A stretch of 64,000 bases of DNA from Cavenderia fasciculata (lineage: Eukaryota > Evosea > Eumycetozoa > Acytosteliales > Cavenderiaceae): NCBI RefSeq assembly GCF_000203815.1, contig NW_004457718.1:434001-498000 (forward strand). The letters are read 5' to 3'. Below are positions 1 through 13,000 of the stretch, in pieces; the first letter of the stretch is position 1, and every line of letters begins with the position of its first letter. Under the pieces are notes generated by a model. The model worked only from the letters and a program-made list of their open reading frames with translations, ran no database searches and had not been told where the DNA came from. Position numbers and translations under genes: made by a program.

Positions 1-807
1 GTTATTCACTCTTGTCGAATCATAATAATAATAATAATAATAATCTGTCAATCTATCAATCTGCCAATCTAAATCTATTTGCCAAAGCTGGTAACACCAT
101 CCATCATTCACTTTGATCGTTTCTATTTACTGGATCCATCCTCCTCTTTTTTTTTTTGTCAACATAATATAAACATTATTATTATTATTATTATTATTAA
201 TATTAATATTATTGTTATCTATCTACCCTACACTACATTACCTACCCTACCCTGTTTGTTCACATAATCTTAACCAAACAACGACAAGTTGTCCTTTGAA
301 TATATTCATCAACAATCACAATAATTAAATTACAATATCAAAAGTAAAAATAATAGTAATAATCGTAAGAATAATAATAACAACAACAAGGTAGCTATTT
401 GGAAAAAAGAGGAAAATAGGTGAGTTCTTGCAAAAAGAAGAAATACACGACTCATGGACTGACTGACAGACGTGTTAGATATCCAAAGGGGTTGAGGCGA
501 GTGGACAAACACATCTATTGAATGATGACAAATCATACAGACACTGTGACTATTATTACTATTACGATTATTATTATTATTGTGATGAATACAGATTCAT
601 CAGCCATCCATCCACTGCCCTTCCATATGTCCAATTGATTAATTGATTAATTGATTGATTGATTGATTCGTGTGGTAGAGAGAGAGAGAAGGACGGAATG
701 CTATTTATATAATAGTATCAACCAACAATAACAAGAATCTTTTTTACTTTTTTGTATAATATTAATTATTCATTTAATTATCAAACATTTTTCAATTAAT
801 TATAATC

Positions 808-843
<36 letters not shown>

Positions 844-1133
844 CGCATATCATATCACATACTCTATTCAAATATCCATGAATTAATGAATCAATTCCAA
901 TAATTGATTGTTCTTCCAATTCCAATTTTATTTACTCATCATCTTTTTTTTTTTTTCAAACAATAATAATAATAATATTTAGATTGATAAAGAGAAGAGA
1001 AGAGGAGAAAAGATAGAAATAGAGAACCCATTAATTTAATTTAATTTAATTGACCAATCAAATCAAATCAAATCAAATCATATCAACCAATAATAATAAT
1101 TATTAATCATATCATATCAATCAATCAATAATA
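1..1133. other. AT-rich intergenic / 5' flank, no gene seen
   Basis: This stretch holds AT-rich spacer with ATT/AAT microsatellites (around 31-44, 178-198 and 811-843), short GATT and AATC runs (about 637-666 and 1060-1080) and oligo-dT tracts. Open frames here are short and low in complexity. It probably contains the promoter of the gene starting at 1134, but no specific element can be named. Confidence 0.6.
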
Positions 1134-4100
1134 ATGCAATATGTTAACGGACATGATATAGCAACACAGAGTATTACCGAGGTTCAGACATTGGCATTGT
1201 CAAACAGAATTCCATGGACTCGATTACAAGCCGAATCATTTGATCCGGACTCTTCGATTTGGGGCTACCATAGTCACGAAAAGGGTATTTATCTAAACAG
1301 AGGTATATGTGATTTCAACATATCCCCAGAAAATATGTTTGAACTTCTTTATAATTTAAAATCTAGAACTCAAGTAAGAAAAAGAAAAAATGAAATTTTG
1401 ATCGAAAAGTTACAAAAAAAAAGAAATATTAACTTTACTTTACTTTTCTATTTATTTTTAGTGGGATATACATTGTAAAGAAGCAGATATTATGGAAGAA
1501 TATGATCATTTAAATCATATAATTAGAATGATGATGACACATCCATTGGGAACCATTAAAATGAATCTTTATCGTAGTTGTCGATATGATCCTCAAAAGA
1601 GATTGTATGTGATTGCAATGCGATCCATTGAATTGGATGACCATGATCCAATGGAAAATTGGTTTGAGTGTTTACCAAATGGTTGGATCATTCAAGGTGT
1701 AGATGGAAGTCGTGATCGATGTAGATTAATATTTGTTCAACAATGTCATATGCGTGATATTGAACTTCAATCAATTCCTGGTTACAAAGTAAATATTAAA
1801 TACAAAACAAAATAATCATAATAATAATAATATAACGATATATTTATTTTTGTTTATTTTTTAGTCATTTGAAACAAGTGAACAATTAGGGGATTTTCAT
1901 TATTTGACAATATTTCCTGCAAGTGTTGGAGGTAGATTAGGAAAGATTTTCGAATGTTTGAAGGATTTTATTCTACTCAATGTCAAACAAATTGAAATCA
2001 AAGATACTCGATTAAAAATACTAGAACAAGCTGAAAGACAGGTCAATGAAATGTTTGGTACTTCAACAATCGATTATGGTTTCACTAGTAATTTTAAAAA
2101 ATATGGTACGCGAAATGAACTCTGAGTTTGAAAAAAAAAAATCAAAGTATATTAATTTTCATTTTGATTGTTTTTAGATATGGAAATATTAGTTAAAAAG
2201 ATTGGAGACATTTATTATATGATTGGAAAAGGAAGTTTTTCATCACTTTATACACCGATGGAAATTGCCGATTTGTTGTATTGCGATGATCCGTGGGGAT
2301 GGGACACATTTTATGAAAAGAGCTCGGTCGTTGAGAATATTACGCCGACTGCGCGAGAGGTGGAGTTGTTCTATCGAATGTGGCATGAGTCGTTTACAAT
2401 GCGTGTGTTGCAGTCTGTGAGAAAGGGCCCGGGCAACTGCTCGGCCGTGTTGTGGCGCTCGGTCGACTCGCACTCTTCCGAGCCGCCCTCGCAGCTGGAC
2501 ATGGAGCTCGGGTTTCTGCCAAGCGGTATATTCAGCTACGGACTGGGCGAAGGCAGCTTCACGTCGTTCCTCGTGGGTATTGGCGTGAAGGGTGCCAAGA
2601 CGTCGGACGAGGAGAACTTGATCGCCAAGTTGTTTGCGGCACGAGTCATCTCGACGCAGAACCATATCATCAATGTGATGAGTTTGAAGAGTAGTCGTGC
2701 ACAGACTAACAACCCGACGCTGCCCGTCATTCCAACACCCCTCAAACACTCGGAAATCAACGGATACGCCTACGACGATGACTCGGTCGGCGGGTCACCC
2801 GCCGTCTACAACAACATGGTCGAAGACTTTGCCAACCTGCTTCTCGCAGACTCGGTCGCCGTCAACCAGAAAAAGGCACAGCGCGATGTCAGCGAAAGCA
2901 CAAAGAGCAAGAGAAAGCGCAACTATGTCGATGAGAGCGAGTCGGATAATGCCAATGTCCCCTCCCCATCCCAGCCTGCACAGACGCAAATGGACATTGA
3001 CCAAGAGACGGCGGCCATCCAGGCACAATTCCAGCAGCAGAGAATACTCCATTTGCAACAGCAGCAGAGACAGCGGTACCCGTCAATCCAGTCCAAGCGT
3101 CCAGTCCTTCGCATTGCCTCGAATATCGCAAAGGACGGCCACGGACAACACCTCCAACAACAACAACAAGATGAAACATCTCTGGAAAACATGCCCATCT
3201 GGAATTCAACCAAAAGACAACCCTTTTTGTTTTTGGTGTCAGAGAGTAATGATGTCAAGAGACTGACGCGCAAGGAGCTCAGTCTCAGCAACTCACACTT
3301 TGACAACTTACCAGAGGAGATTGTGCAGACTATATTCTCGTTCCTCGGAGCCAGCGACATTTTGTGCGCGTCAATGGTCTGCAAGCGATTCAAACTCACC
3401 ACAGACTCGAGTATCCTCTGGAAACAACTGTATCTGTCCAACCCAGTCTTTAACAAGGCTGTCCCCAAGCGTTACCGTCCCGCCAAACCATCCTCTCCAC
3501 TCGCTGTCAACCCCGAGGTCATCGCTACACTCGCTGCTGTCCTCGGTCCCGAGTTTGACCTTTCCCAGCTCGCACCCCTCCTCTCGGGCGGCCAAGTCGA
3601 CCCCGACGTCATGGTCAGTGTCACAGCCAAGCTCTCCAAGCAGTTCCCCGAGCCTCCTCCCCCCGCATCCCCTCCCCCCGAGCAAGCCGTCCCCTCTACT
3701 CCTACCGCTGACAATTCCAATCCCAATCCCAACACACCAAACCCAACCGAACAGTTTATGCAGATGATTTCAATGCTAACAAACAGTTTGGCCAAGGAAC
3801 AACACAGTCCTGCCGACTCTACCAATCAATCGGGGAGTTCATCGGGTTCCAGTGACGAGGGTGGAAGTGGAGTGGCGCGAATGTGCGGGTGCAGAAAACA
3901 ATGTATGTGCGTGTGTCAAAAGGGATGCAACTGCGAGTGTCTCAATGAGGATCTGGCAGGCATCACTAATTGGCGCAGTCAGTACTTGCATCTTGTCAAA
4001 CTAAATGACCGATGGAAAATGGCCGTGCCCAAAAAAACAATCGAGCTTAAAGGACACAGCAAGACGGTACGTCAGGTGCGCTCGGAGCAAAGCTCGGCCA

Positions 4101-5080
4101 TCTCTGTGTCGGCTGACAAAAAGGTGCGTTTCTGGAACCTCAATAGTGGCCAACACATTGGCACGTACGAGGAGCCTGGCACAACCGTCCTCTCCATCGA
4201 CTATGACAAGACATCCAAAACATCGGTTATATGGCCACTATCAGACTACACCAAAGTGCATATCGGCCATAAAAACGGTCTAGTCTCACTCGTTGACTTT
4301 ATGGAGCGTCCACATATCATTGTCTCTTCGCAACGTCCTGTTCTTTTAGCAGACGGTTTTGATTTCTCATCCCCCGGGAGATATGTTATTTGGGAGAATA
4401 ATTCGGTTGATTGCTGGGATGAAGAGAAAAAAGTGAGGTTGTGGCAGTCGGTCGAACACACCAAAAAAATACAACAGGCTCGTGTTATATCCAGCACACT
4501 CTTTGCCAACGGGCTCGTTGGAACAGCGTCGTCTGACAAGACTGTTAAACTGCGCAATATGTCGGATGGTGTGACAGTCGCCTCTCTGGCCGGATACACT
4601 GGTGTCGTCAACTGCCTGGAACCTGTTGGAGACTACCTGCTTGCCAGTGGGTCAAGTGACAAGTATGTCAAGTTGTGGGATCTCCGTAAACTAACTACCC
4701 CCATCTTTTCAAGTAACGCTCATTCCTCTCCAGTACGTGCCGTCTCGTACGAAGAAAATGGTGGTCGTCTCATCACTGGTGGTGACGATGGTACCGTCAT
4801 TCTTTGGGAGTTGGATAATTGGAGTAGAGGTCGTAGAGAATGTCTTGGTATGGTTACTTCACAAACATCACAACAACAACAAACATCAACCTCTTCAACT
4901 TCAACTTCAACTTCAACCTCCACCTCAACTCATCAAAATACAACCATTTCAATTGGAACAGTCAAAGAATCAGGTAGACTTGTCAACTTGAAATCAGGAA
5001 TCACTTCTATTGATTCCGATGAATCTGGTTTAATTGTTGGTTGCCAAGATGGATTAATTTATAGATATGATTTTGCCTAA
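1134..5080 (+). CDS. START-like / F-box / WD40-repeat protein
   Basis: Four exons fit consensus splice sites and keep frame: 1134-1373, 1462-1788, 1865-2105 and 2178-5080, giving about 1236 residues. Residues 1 to about 260 resemble a START-type lipid-binding fold (WDIHCKEADIM, then PNGWIIQGVDGSRDRCRL). An F-box lies near residues 643-690 (FDNLPEEIVQTIFSFLG, then SILWKQLYL). A Cys-rich patch (CGCRKQCMCVCQKGCNCEC) follows. From about residue 888 there are roughly seven WD40 repeats (IELKGHSKTVRQV; SSDKYVKLWDLR; TGGDDGTVILWEL). Gln-, Pro- and Ser-rich linkers lie between domains. F-box plus WD40 proteins normally act as substrate receptors of SCF ubiquitin ligases; a lipid-sensing role for the N-terminus is inference. 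The large last exon is markedly GC-richer than its flanks. The F-box and WD40 calls are firm; the START call is moderate. Confidence 0.88.
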
Positions 5081-5274
5081 ATTAAAAACAACCAAATGTG
5101 ATGTGTTACCAAATTGATCCTAAAAATGTATAATAATAATAATAATAAATAAAATAACATTCTATTATTCTTTTAAAGTACTATTCTCTATTCTATTCGA
5201 TTCTATTCTGATATCAGACTCTTTTATTATTATTATTATTATTATTATATTATTATTGTTGGAGGTGATGATTA

Positions 5275-6446
5275 CTATAAATTAATTTCTTCATGTAAAG
5301 CATCTGTTGAACTCATAATATCCACAACAGGTGCACCTTGATCCATACTATCATTCATACTATCCATAAAACTAGCAAAATCTTGATTACTTGGGGTTGT
5401 AGGTGTTTTACCTCCAACAACAGGAGTTGATTTAACTGGGAGTTTTAATAGGTGATAGTATAGTTGAAGGTGTATTATTATTATTATTATTTTGATTAGT
5501 ATTAGTATTATTATTATTCTTTATATTATTATTATTATTATTTTTAATGTTAGTATTTGGTGTTGTTGGTGATTTTGCCTTATTATTATTATTTGTATTT
5601 GGAGAAGTAGTATTTTCATCACTACTACTTTGACTTGAAAGTACTGGAGAACCATCTAAATTTGGAGTAGAAGGATCATTGATTGAATTGTATTCGTTAT
5701 ATTTTTGAGTGATACTATGAATATTGTTTAGATGATCTGTCGATTGTCTTTGAATCGATTCTTTGATTTTAGAAAACACATATATATTGTTAGAGTAGTA
5801 ACTGTCTTCATCATCATCGATACCTTGATCAAATGTCATCTTTTGTTTTGCATATAGTTGGTCCAATTGTGATTCCAATTGTTCAGTTGCTGTTAATTCT
5901 GGTTGTTTTTCTGAAAAGAAAGTAAAGGTTTAAGAATCAACTAACGATTATAGATAGAATAATAGAATATAACATACTACTAATATTATTGTTGTTATTG
6001 TTGTTATTATTATTGTTATTATTATTGAGTTCAAATGAAATAGGAGCAACTTTTGAAATATGTATAAAGTAGATCATCCAAAACTGTTCATCTGTCATTC
6101 GTGAAGGACATAGACTAAACCTCAATGCATCTAATGGTTTGACGATTGATATTATCTTTTTGACGTGTCTTTGTTTTATGCTATTCAATTTCATATCTTA
6201 TGTTTGAGATGAAGTTTGAGTTAGTGTAAATTCTTCTATATATATCTATATATCTATATATCTTTTCTTACTAGTATTAGCAGGTACAGTATGTAAAGGA
6301 AAATCTTGAAACGATTGAGGAAACTTTGATATCTTTTCAACAAACTGTATCAACTCTTCACTGATACCCAACTCTTCTCTTTCTTTAATCTCTTCATCGC
6401 TCTTTATCTCTACTAAAGGGTCGAGTAGTTTCTTAAAGAAGTTCAT
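5275..6446 (-). CDS. BSD-domain protein, one apparent frameshift near the C-terminus
   Basis: Three exons on the minus strand: 6446-6272, 6196-5978 (an alternative donor gives 5981) and 5910-5275. Residues about 25-110 match the BSD domain seen in plant and protist proteins: a GISEELIQFVEKIS helix, LRFSLCPSRM, then the hallmark FW pair in MTDEQFWMIYF. Asn-rich and Ser/Pro-rich tails follow. The frame breaks near 5445: a run of three C's makes the protein stop early, whereas with one C fewer the reading SPIKTP continues into VKSTPVVGGKTP and on to a stop at 5275 with a coding-like tail (QDFASFMDSMNDSMDQG). This may be a consensus error or a real one-base lesion. BSD proteins are linked to transcription factors and synapse-associated proteins; the function here is not known. 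Total about 340 residues. Confidence 0.75.
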
Positions 6447-7075
6447 CTTTTATGTAACTCGATCTTAAAAGTTTCTTATATAACTATAAGTTATACTATA
6501 ATAAGTTCGATATATCTTTTTGAAAAAGAGATAAATCTTGGCACTCTGCTGGCAGACAGAGATAGAAAAAATATTTATTTTTATTTTCTTTTTTTTTTAT
6601 TTTGGATCTGATCAGCAGATGGAGGTAGGTCTTTCTATAGACTGCATTATAATAATAAAAATATTATAACTAAATAGTCGACTATCTATCGATTTTTAAA
6701 TTATTATTATCTTTGTTTTTTTTTTGAACTTCCCATCAGATGTTGTGATGAGATGATGGTTTGATTTTTTTGTTCTTTAAATTGTTTGTTTTTTTTTAAT
6801 CTGTTATTTTTATATATATATACATAGATATTTATTTATTATTATTGTTGTTGTAATAGTTAGTTTATTTTGTTGTTGTATTATAGTAGTTAGTATTAGT
6901 ATTAGTATCATCATATACATATATATATATATAAAGTAAAAAGAAGAAGAAAAAAGAGGGAAGAAGAAGGTTGATACACACAATCTTTCTTTCTTTCATT
7001 CTTTTACAAAACATCATCAAACAACAAAAGAAGAGATAAATATATAAAGAATATACACAACATACGTATAGATAG
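6447..7075. other. Divergent intergenic region
   Basis: AT-rich spacer between the divergent BSD-domain gene (-) and the Furry-like gene (+). It holds poly-T tracts and TA-rich microsatellites near 6810-6840 and 6915-6932 and probably carries both promoters. An antisense Pro-rich frame that reaches into it comes from GC-rich Gly/Ser codons of the Furry-like gene and is not a gene. Confidence 0.6.
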
Positions 7076-10000
7076 ATGGATGCTAGATTAGATGTCAACT
7101 CATCGGGGTTGACATCCACTCTGATATCAAAGTTGTTTGATAGTTTGTCGGCATCGTTGGATACGACGTTGATCAATGTGATCAATGAAGACCGTGTGAT
7201 GGGGATGCCGACACCGATCAGCAGTTCGACGTCATCGAGTTCGTCGTCGTTGCAGGTGGGTGGCGCGATTACTGGCTCGGCGTCGGCATCGTCGTCCAAC
7301 CTGCAGGGTGGCGGCGGCAGCGGCGGTGGAGGTGGTGGAGGCGGGTCGGGCAGCGCAGCATCGACGATACTTAGCGGCTCGCAGTCTCTGCGTATGTCCA
7401 AGAGCAACACACTTATCCGCAAGCTAGCCAACAGCGGCAAATTGCTCAACGACCAAACCAACGAGCGCGACTGGGCCAACTTTGCACGCGACTTTTGGTT
7501 CTACTACCCCTCTCTCATGCTCATCTCCGAGTCTGCCAAGTACTGCAAGACACAGTCGTTGCGTCTAGTACTCGACTTTTTACCACGCCACGTGCAGTTG
7601 TTGCAACACAGTCAGACAGCCACCACCTCTACATCTACCACCTTTTCAGCATCGATTGTGTCTAATTTGGCCATGCCCGTTGTCAACAGCAGCAATCAGG
7701 CCGGCGCTGGCGGACTCAATAACAGTGGTGGCGGCGGCAGTGTTGGACGGTCGACACTCAACGGCCAATCATACCTAGTCAACCCGGGAAGCACGCCATC
7801 TAGCACGTTGGTGACCGTGTTGTCGTCGGGTCAGAATAGTCAGACCAAGATGTTCTCGTTTGACTCGTTCCTCCATCAGATCAGTCCGTCCATCTACCAG
7901 TCGGACGCCAAGTATCTCGACCTCATAGAATCGACCGTCGAGATTGTCGTCGCAGACATCATCACGCATATCCTTGGCACGGGTGCCAACTCGATCAGCG
8001 AGTCGCTGGTCAACCGTCTGCGCGACATTGCATTCTACTACTTTAAACCCCTCACCCCACGTTCTCTCAACCAACAATCTTGGCAATCCCTACGTTACTC
8101 CATCTCTGATCAATGGTCACTTATCCTTGGTCAAATTTCAAGAATCTCGTAAGCAATATGATACATAATCATTTCTACAAGTTTACTAATCTTTTTTTTG
8201 TTTAATTTTTATTTTTTAGGTTGATATCAATTACAGGACACTTAAACAAGGTGGTATCTTCAACACCAGGTACGACAATGGAAGATTTAATATCATATTT
8301 TAAAGGGATTCGATGGATTAGTTTGCAATTGAATGACAAGGATCGTATGATAGAGGTTGAAAAATTGATTGTACAGGTGTTGATGTGGATCGAGGGCAAT
8401 AAAAAGAGTGTACTTCGATTGGCACAACTAGAGTCGTTGGATGGTATGGTGTTGTCGATGCCCGATTACACCATCTCTACAGGCATTGTCGAAAAGATGA
8501 AACTACTATACAAGCGTGCCGAAAAGCTACTCAAACATGACGACTTTGAGGAACGGTCACTCAAACTCATGACAACGATCTTGACACGTGGACCCAACTC
8601 GGTGTTTGAAGAAGAGTATGATAATGTACTCAAACGGTTACTCAAGACGTTGTCGGTGCAAAAGAAGCGTGATTTCTCGCTAGAGTGTATCTTGCGTCTG
8701 TTGCAGGGTCGTTTTGTGCCACCTCGTCGTATCACTGGTATCCAGGCACACCTGTCAGCCAGCTCGTCGGACCAGTCGTCCATTGCAGCTCAGTTGCAAC
8801 AGCGTCTGGATAGAGTCTACGAGAATCAGGGTAGTTACCCGTACGCTGGGTTATCCAATAATCGCGCCAAGATGATTCCACGTCTTCAAGATATTATCCA
8901 GGTACTCTATGGAAAGAAACAGATCGTTCCCAAGGTGATCGAGTGTATTGACCTATTGGTCGCCATCACCGTACATATTGCAGTGCATAGTCTCAAGTTG
9001 TTGACCGACACGATACTACCCACACTCTTTTCCAACGCCTCTCCACTCATGCACGTCATTGCCTTGCGCACCCTCTCCATCATTCTCGATCCGTCCGACG
9101 TATTTTGGAACACGTCACCATCGGCCAACTCGCGCAACACAGTCGTCATTGGCGACATTACCTATGTCAAAAAGGAGGATATCCAACTCACCTTTGAAAC
9201 ATTCCTCACCAAATCCTTTAAATACTGCGAGGAGCAGTCTGGCGGCGAAGCTTCCTCCTCCTCTCAAGATCCACTCATCATCTCTACTCAATTTGAACCA
9301 ACCATCTCTTTATATTCTTTAATTTCTGATCAAACTAGTGTTTATAAATTTGAAGTAAGAAGAAGAAGAAGATTAAAAAAAAAAAAGAAAAAGAAAAAAA
9401 GAATAATTTATTAATATTCATATTTATTTTATTTTTAGAGCGAAACAACAGTTGAAGCAATTAAAAGATGGTATGATGTTTGTACAAAAACTCCAGAACA
9501 AAGAGAAAAAGAATTCTTTGATCAATGTCGTGTTATGGTATGAAACAAAAAAAAAAAGGAAAAGAAAAGAAAAAATGTATTTACTTTATATTTATTTATT
9601 TTGATTTAGGGAATTAATTTAATGAGTAAGATTTATCAATGGGAAAGTTCAAATCAACTTGTAAATATACCATCAGAACCATACCCAATGAAAAAGAAGT
9701 CAATCAAGAAAAAGACGATTAATCCAGAATTGTTGGAACTTTTCAAAGAGACTATTCGATGTGTGACATTTGTACCCAAGACATTTGTGTTGCACAATAC
9801 ACTGCATAAACTAGTACTACATGAAGAGGAGGAGATTGCGACGGCGGCATCACACGCCATTCAGGTGATTATGTGCGATTATCCAAACTTTAGAACCAAC
9901 TTGGTGCAGGGATACACTTCACTCATTCTACAGTATGTTGGCAAGGACCATGTGTCTTTGCAGACATTGTTGTCACAGTTGCTTGGGTTGATCGATTTGT

Positions 10001-13000
10001 GGAACGAGCGATCGTTTATCGAGTCGCGTCATTCAAGTGTGCCGCTCGACTCGTCATTCTATCCACCCAAGCTGCTCGAGACTGAGATTGAGGGTATTGG
10101 GTTGGTACATTTGTGCAGTCCTAATCCACAAACTAGAATCATTGCATTGCAGTTGATTCGTAGTATTAGTGGTATTAGAAATACAGAGACGACCAACACG
10201 CAGGTTGCATCAGTACTACATACTCAGTGGAAGACGATTGTGCAGCGTGCACGTCACCAACTTTTGCTTGACAATGCGTATGGTATTGACCGCGACCTCA
10301 AGCTCAATCCAAATGATGAGTTGCCATCGGCAGAGGAGATCGTGTCGAGTACGCATGACCGTCTGTGGGCGTTTATCCTCGCGGAAATTGGACGTTCACT
10401 CGTCGAGCAAGATTGCGTGCGCACGCTGTCTAAAGCACGTGGTATACTGCTCACTATCCTCTCGAGCATGCCACCCATCCCCACACCTGAAGTGTTGGGT
10501 GCGGCGATCATGGTGAGTGGCGGCAGCGGCAGCGGCACGACAGCCGACGACCAGAAACGGTACGCGTCGTACACACTGCGTCACCTCTGGATCAACTGCC
10601 ACGCACTGCTGTTTGCATGCTCGGGTATCCCCTCTATCTACCCGCTCAAGCCAGACCCCGGCTGCACCGAGCAGCTCGTCTGGGACATGATCAACTTTGA
10701 GCACGCGCTCCAGGCCAAGGTCACCAACTACCTCCCCAACTTTTGGGCAGCTCTCCTATCCGACTATAGTTGGATTCGCGAGAAGCTGTCGTTTATCTGC
10801 GGGTTGTTGCATTGGCGTCTGCTGCCTTGTGTGATCGACTCGCTCAACAAGTGGTGGACTGACAACCGCCAGAATAAAAAGCTGGCACGTGTACGTGTCG
10901 ACCTGTCCAACATCTTTAGACGTATCTCGCAGCACAAGGACTTCCCACGCGCACTCAAAGAGTCCAATGACTTGATCCAGGTATTTGTGCAGTTTATCCA
11001 GCAGATCGACCCCATCTTTGGCGACGCTACCAAGCTGCCATCTGTCGTCAACGAGAGCTATTTCAACGACAATGCAGTCGTCGTCTACAACTTTTGCAGC
11101 TCGTTGTACCAGCCCACTCCGTGCTCGATCGTCGGGCCGGTACGCAAGTCGCTTGCCAGCTCCATCCGCAGTATTCCATGGACAGTCGGCGAGCGTTACA
11201 AGACGTTCAAGGCGATCCTGCAGTGGTCGGGTCACCCCAAGGTATCACAGGCTCGTATGCAATTGGAAGCGATTGAAATCAACAAACGTCTGTCCAAGGC
11301 AAAAGATTCGAGTGCACGTGACGAGGAAAAGGATCGTATCGAGAATGCGCTCAAAAAGATCAGATATTGCTCGCGTCTCGCCGCCGAGAGTATCCTGCGT
11401 CTTGGCACGTTGTTTGAAGAGGGACGTCTCCAACAAGACGTGCTTGAATGGGTGGTCGACTCGGAACACAAAGGCAACCGTATCCTTAGATGGGTGTTGT
11501 CCTATCACTTTGACGAAGCGTACGCCTATTTCCTCAACAAGTGTTATTCAGAGAACCCAGCTGAATCAGTACTCTACTTGCACTCAATCTACGATCAGTA
11601 TTTGCCTATCCCACCTGCCAACCCTCCAACACTTGGTATCACACAAGATATCTTTCAGTTTTATGCAGATCGTGCATTAGAGGAACGTGCACAAGTCGAG
11701 CTTGAAGACGATGTTGTCACGGCAATTGACCGAAACTTTTCACGTAAATTGACCGAGATTGGGTCATCGCTTCTTTTCCTTTCTAGTCTCAATCTTCTCC
11801 ATCCAGCATTCCTTGCACGTATTCGATCATTTGACATTATTGCCCGTTTGTCGCCGTGTGCGTTTGGTCTGCTCCTCGAAGAGGACGATGAGGTGCGGTC
11901 GGCACTCCTACCTCGTCGTCAGGCGTTTGCATCGCGTATCGCCGCCACCAACAAGCTCAACGCCCTCGCAGTGTCTGATATCGTCTCCAAGAGCTGTTCG
12001 CCGTGGACTGAACGACTGTTTGAGGAGGCGTTTGCCAGATTCGGCACACTCAACGCCACCAATAAAAAGTGGGTGGTACAATTCCTGCTGCCGTGGTGCG
12101 ATAATGTCTGGTTGGCGGGTGGCGAGCATCGTCTGACTCGGTTCACATCGATTGGATTCCTCAAACTGTTTTTCGGCGTCTTTACAGAGTCGATGGCCAA
12201 CATGGCGACCAACGAAGTGCCACCCGAGCTCATCGAGCTGTGGTTGGCACTCGCTCGCCGCGACCCACAGAATCTGACGTGTATCATCAACTTCCTCATC
12301 AAGAAGGGTATCGCGTCCAAGGATGCCATGCCTATCTGCAAGCTCATCATCTTGCACATCTACCGATCCAACCCTGCGGCCACCCTTGAACCTCTTATCT
12401 ACCAACTCAGCTACATGGGTGTTGTCACATCTGAGAAGCGTAGTTTGTCAGAGGACGACCTTCTCAATCAGGGACTACAAGGGTCCACTTCTGCAGCTGG
12501 AGGAGCTGGTGGAGCAGGCGGACTGACTGCCAGCGGGTCAGCCGATGAATCACGTAAACTGTCCAAACAACAGTCTGTCAAGATCCGTGAAGCGTGCGTG
12601 CTCACCATCACTGACCTCGTCAGCGAGAATCTCGGTCCTATCATGAGTCACCTTCACATCTTGTTCAACTATAGTTTGTTGCGTATCGATTCGACCGAAG
12701 CACCCACCCTCACCAAGATGATCACCGTCCTACTGTCGTCGGTGCGTAACAGCATGTTTTCGCATATGTTTGACGAGCCCGACCTCAAACCAGCACTACG
12801 TAACGTCATCCGTTCAATTGACACTATATTGACTGCGTTCCGTCTGCCTACATTCCAGATTAAATTCAATTTCCACAATTTCAACCAGGATGGTAGTAGT
12901 TCAGCATCATCGCCATCCTCGAACAAGTCTAGTGGTAATGGTGGATTCTCCAAGAATGCAAGCACTAGTTATATATTTGAAGAGCAACGTACGAGTTATC

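Noticed and set aside
2243-3825. Several long antisense and alternative frames within the F-box/WD40 gene
   Set aside because: They overlap a clear protein with recognised domains and arise from its GC-rich codons.
6865-7479. 204-codon minus-strand frame overlapping the start of the Furry-like gene
   Set aside because: Its proline run and leucines are the antisense of Gly/Ser-rich codons, and the rest is spacer.
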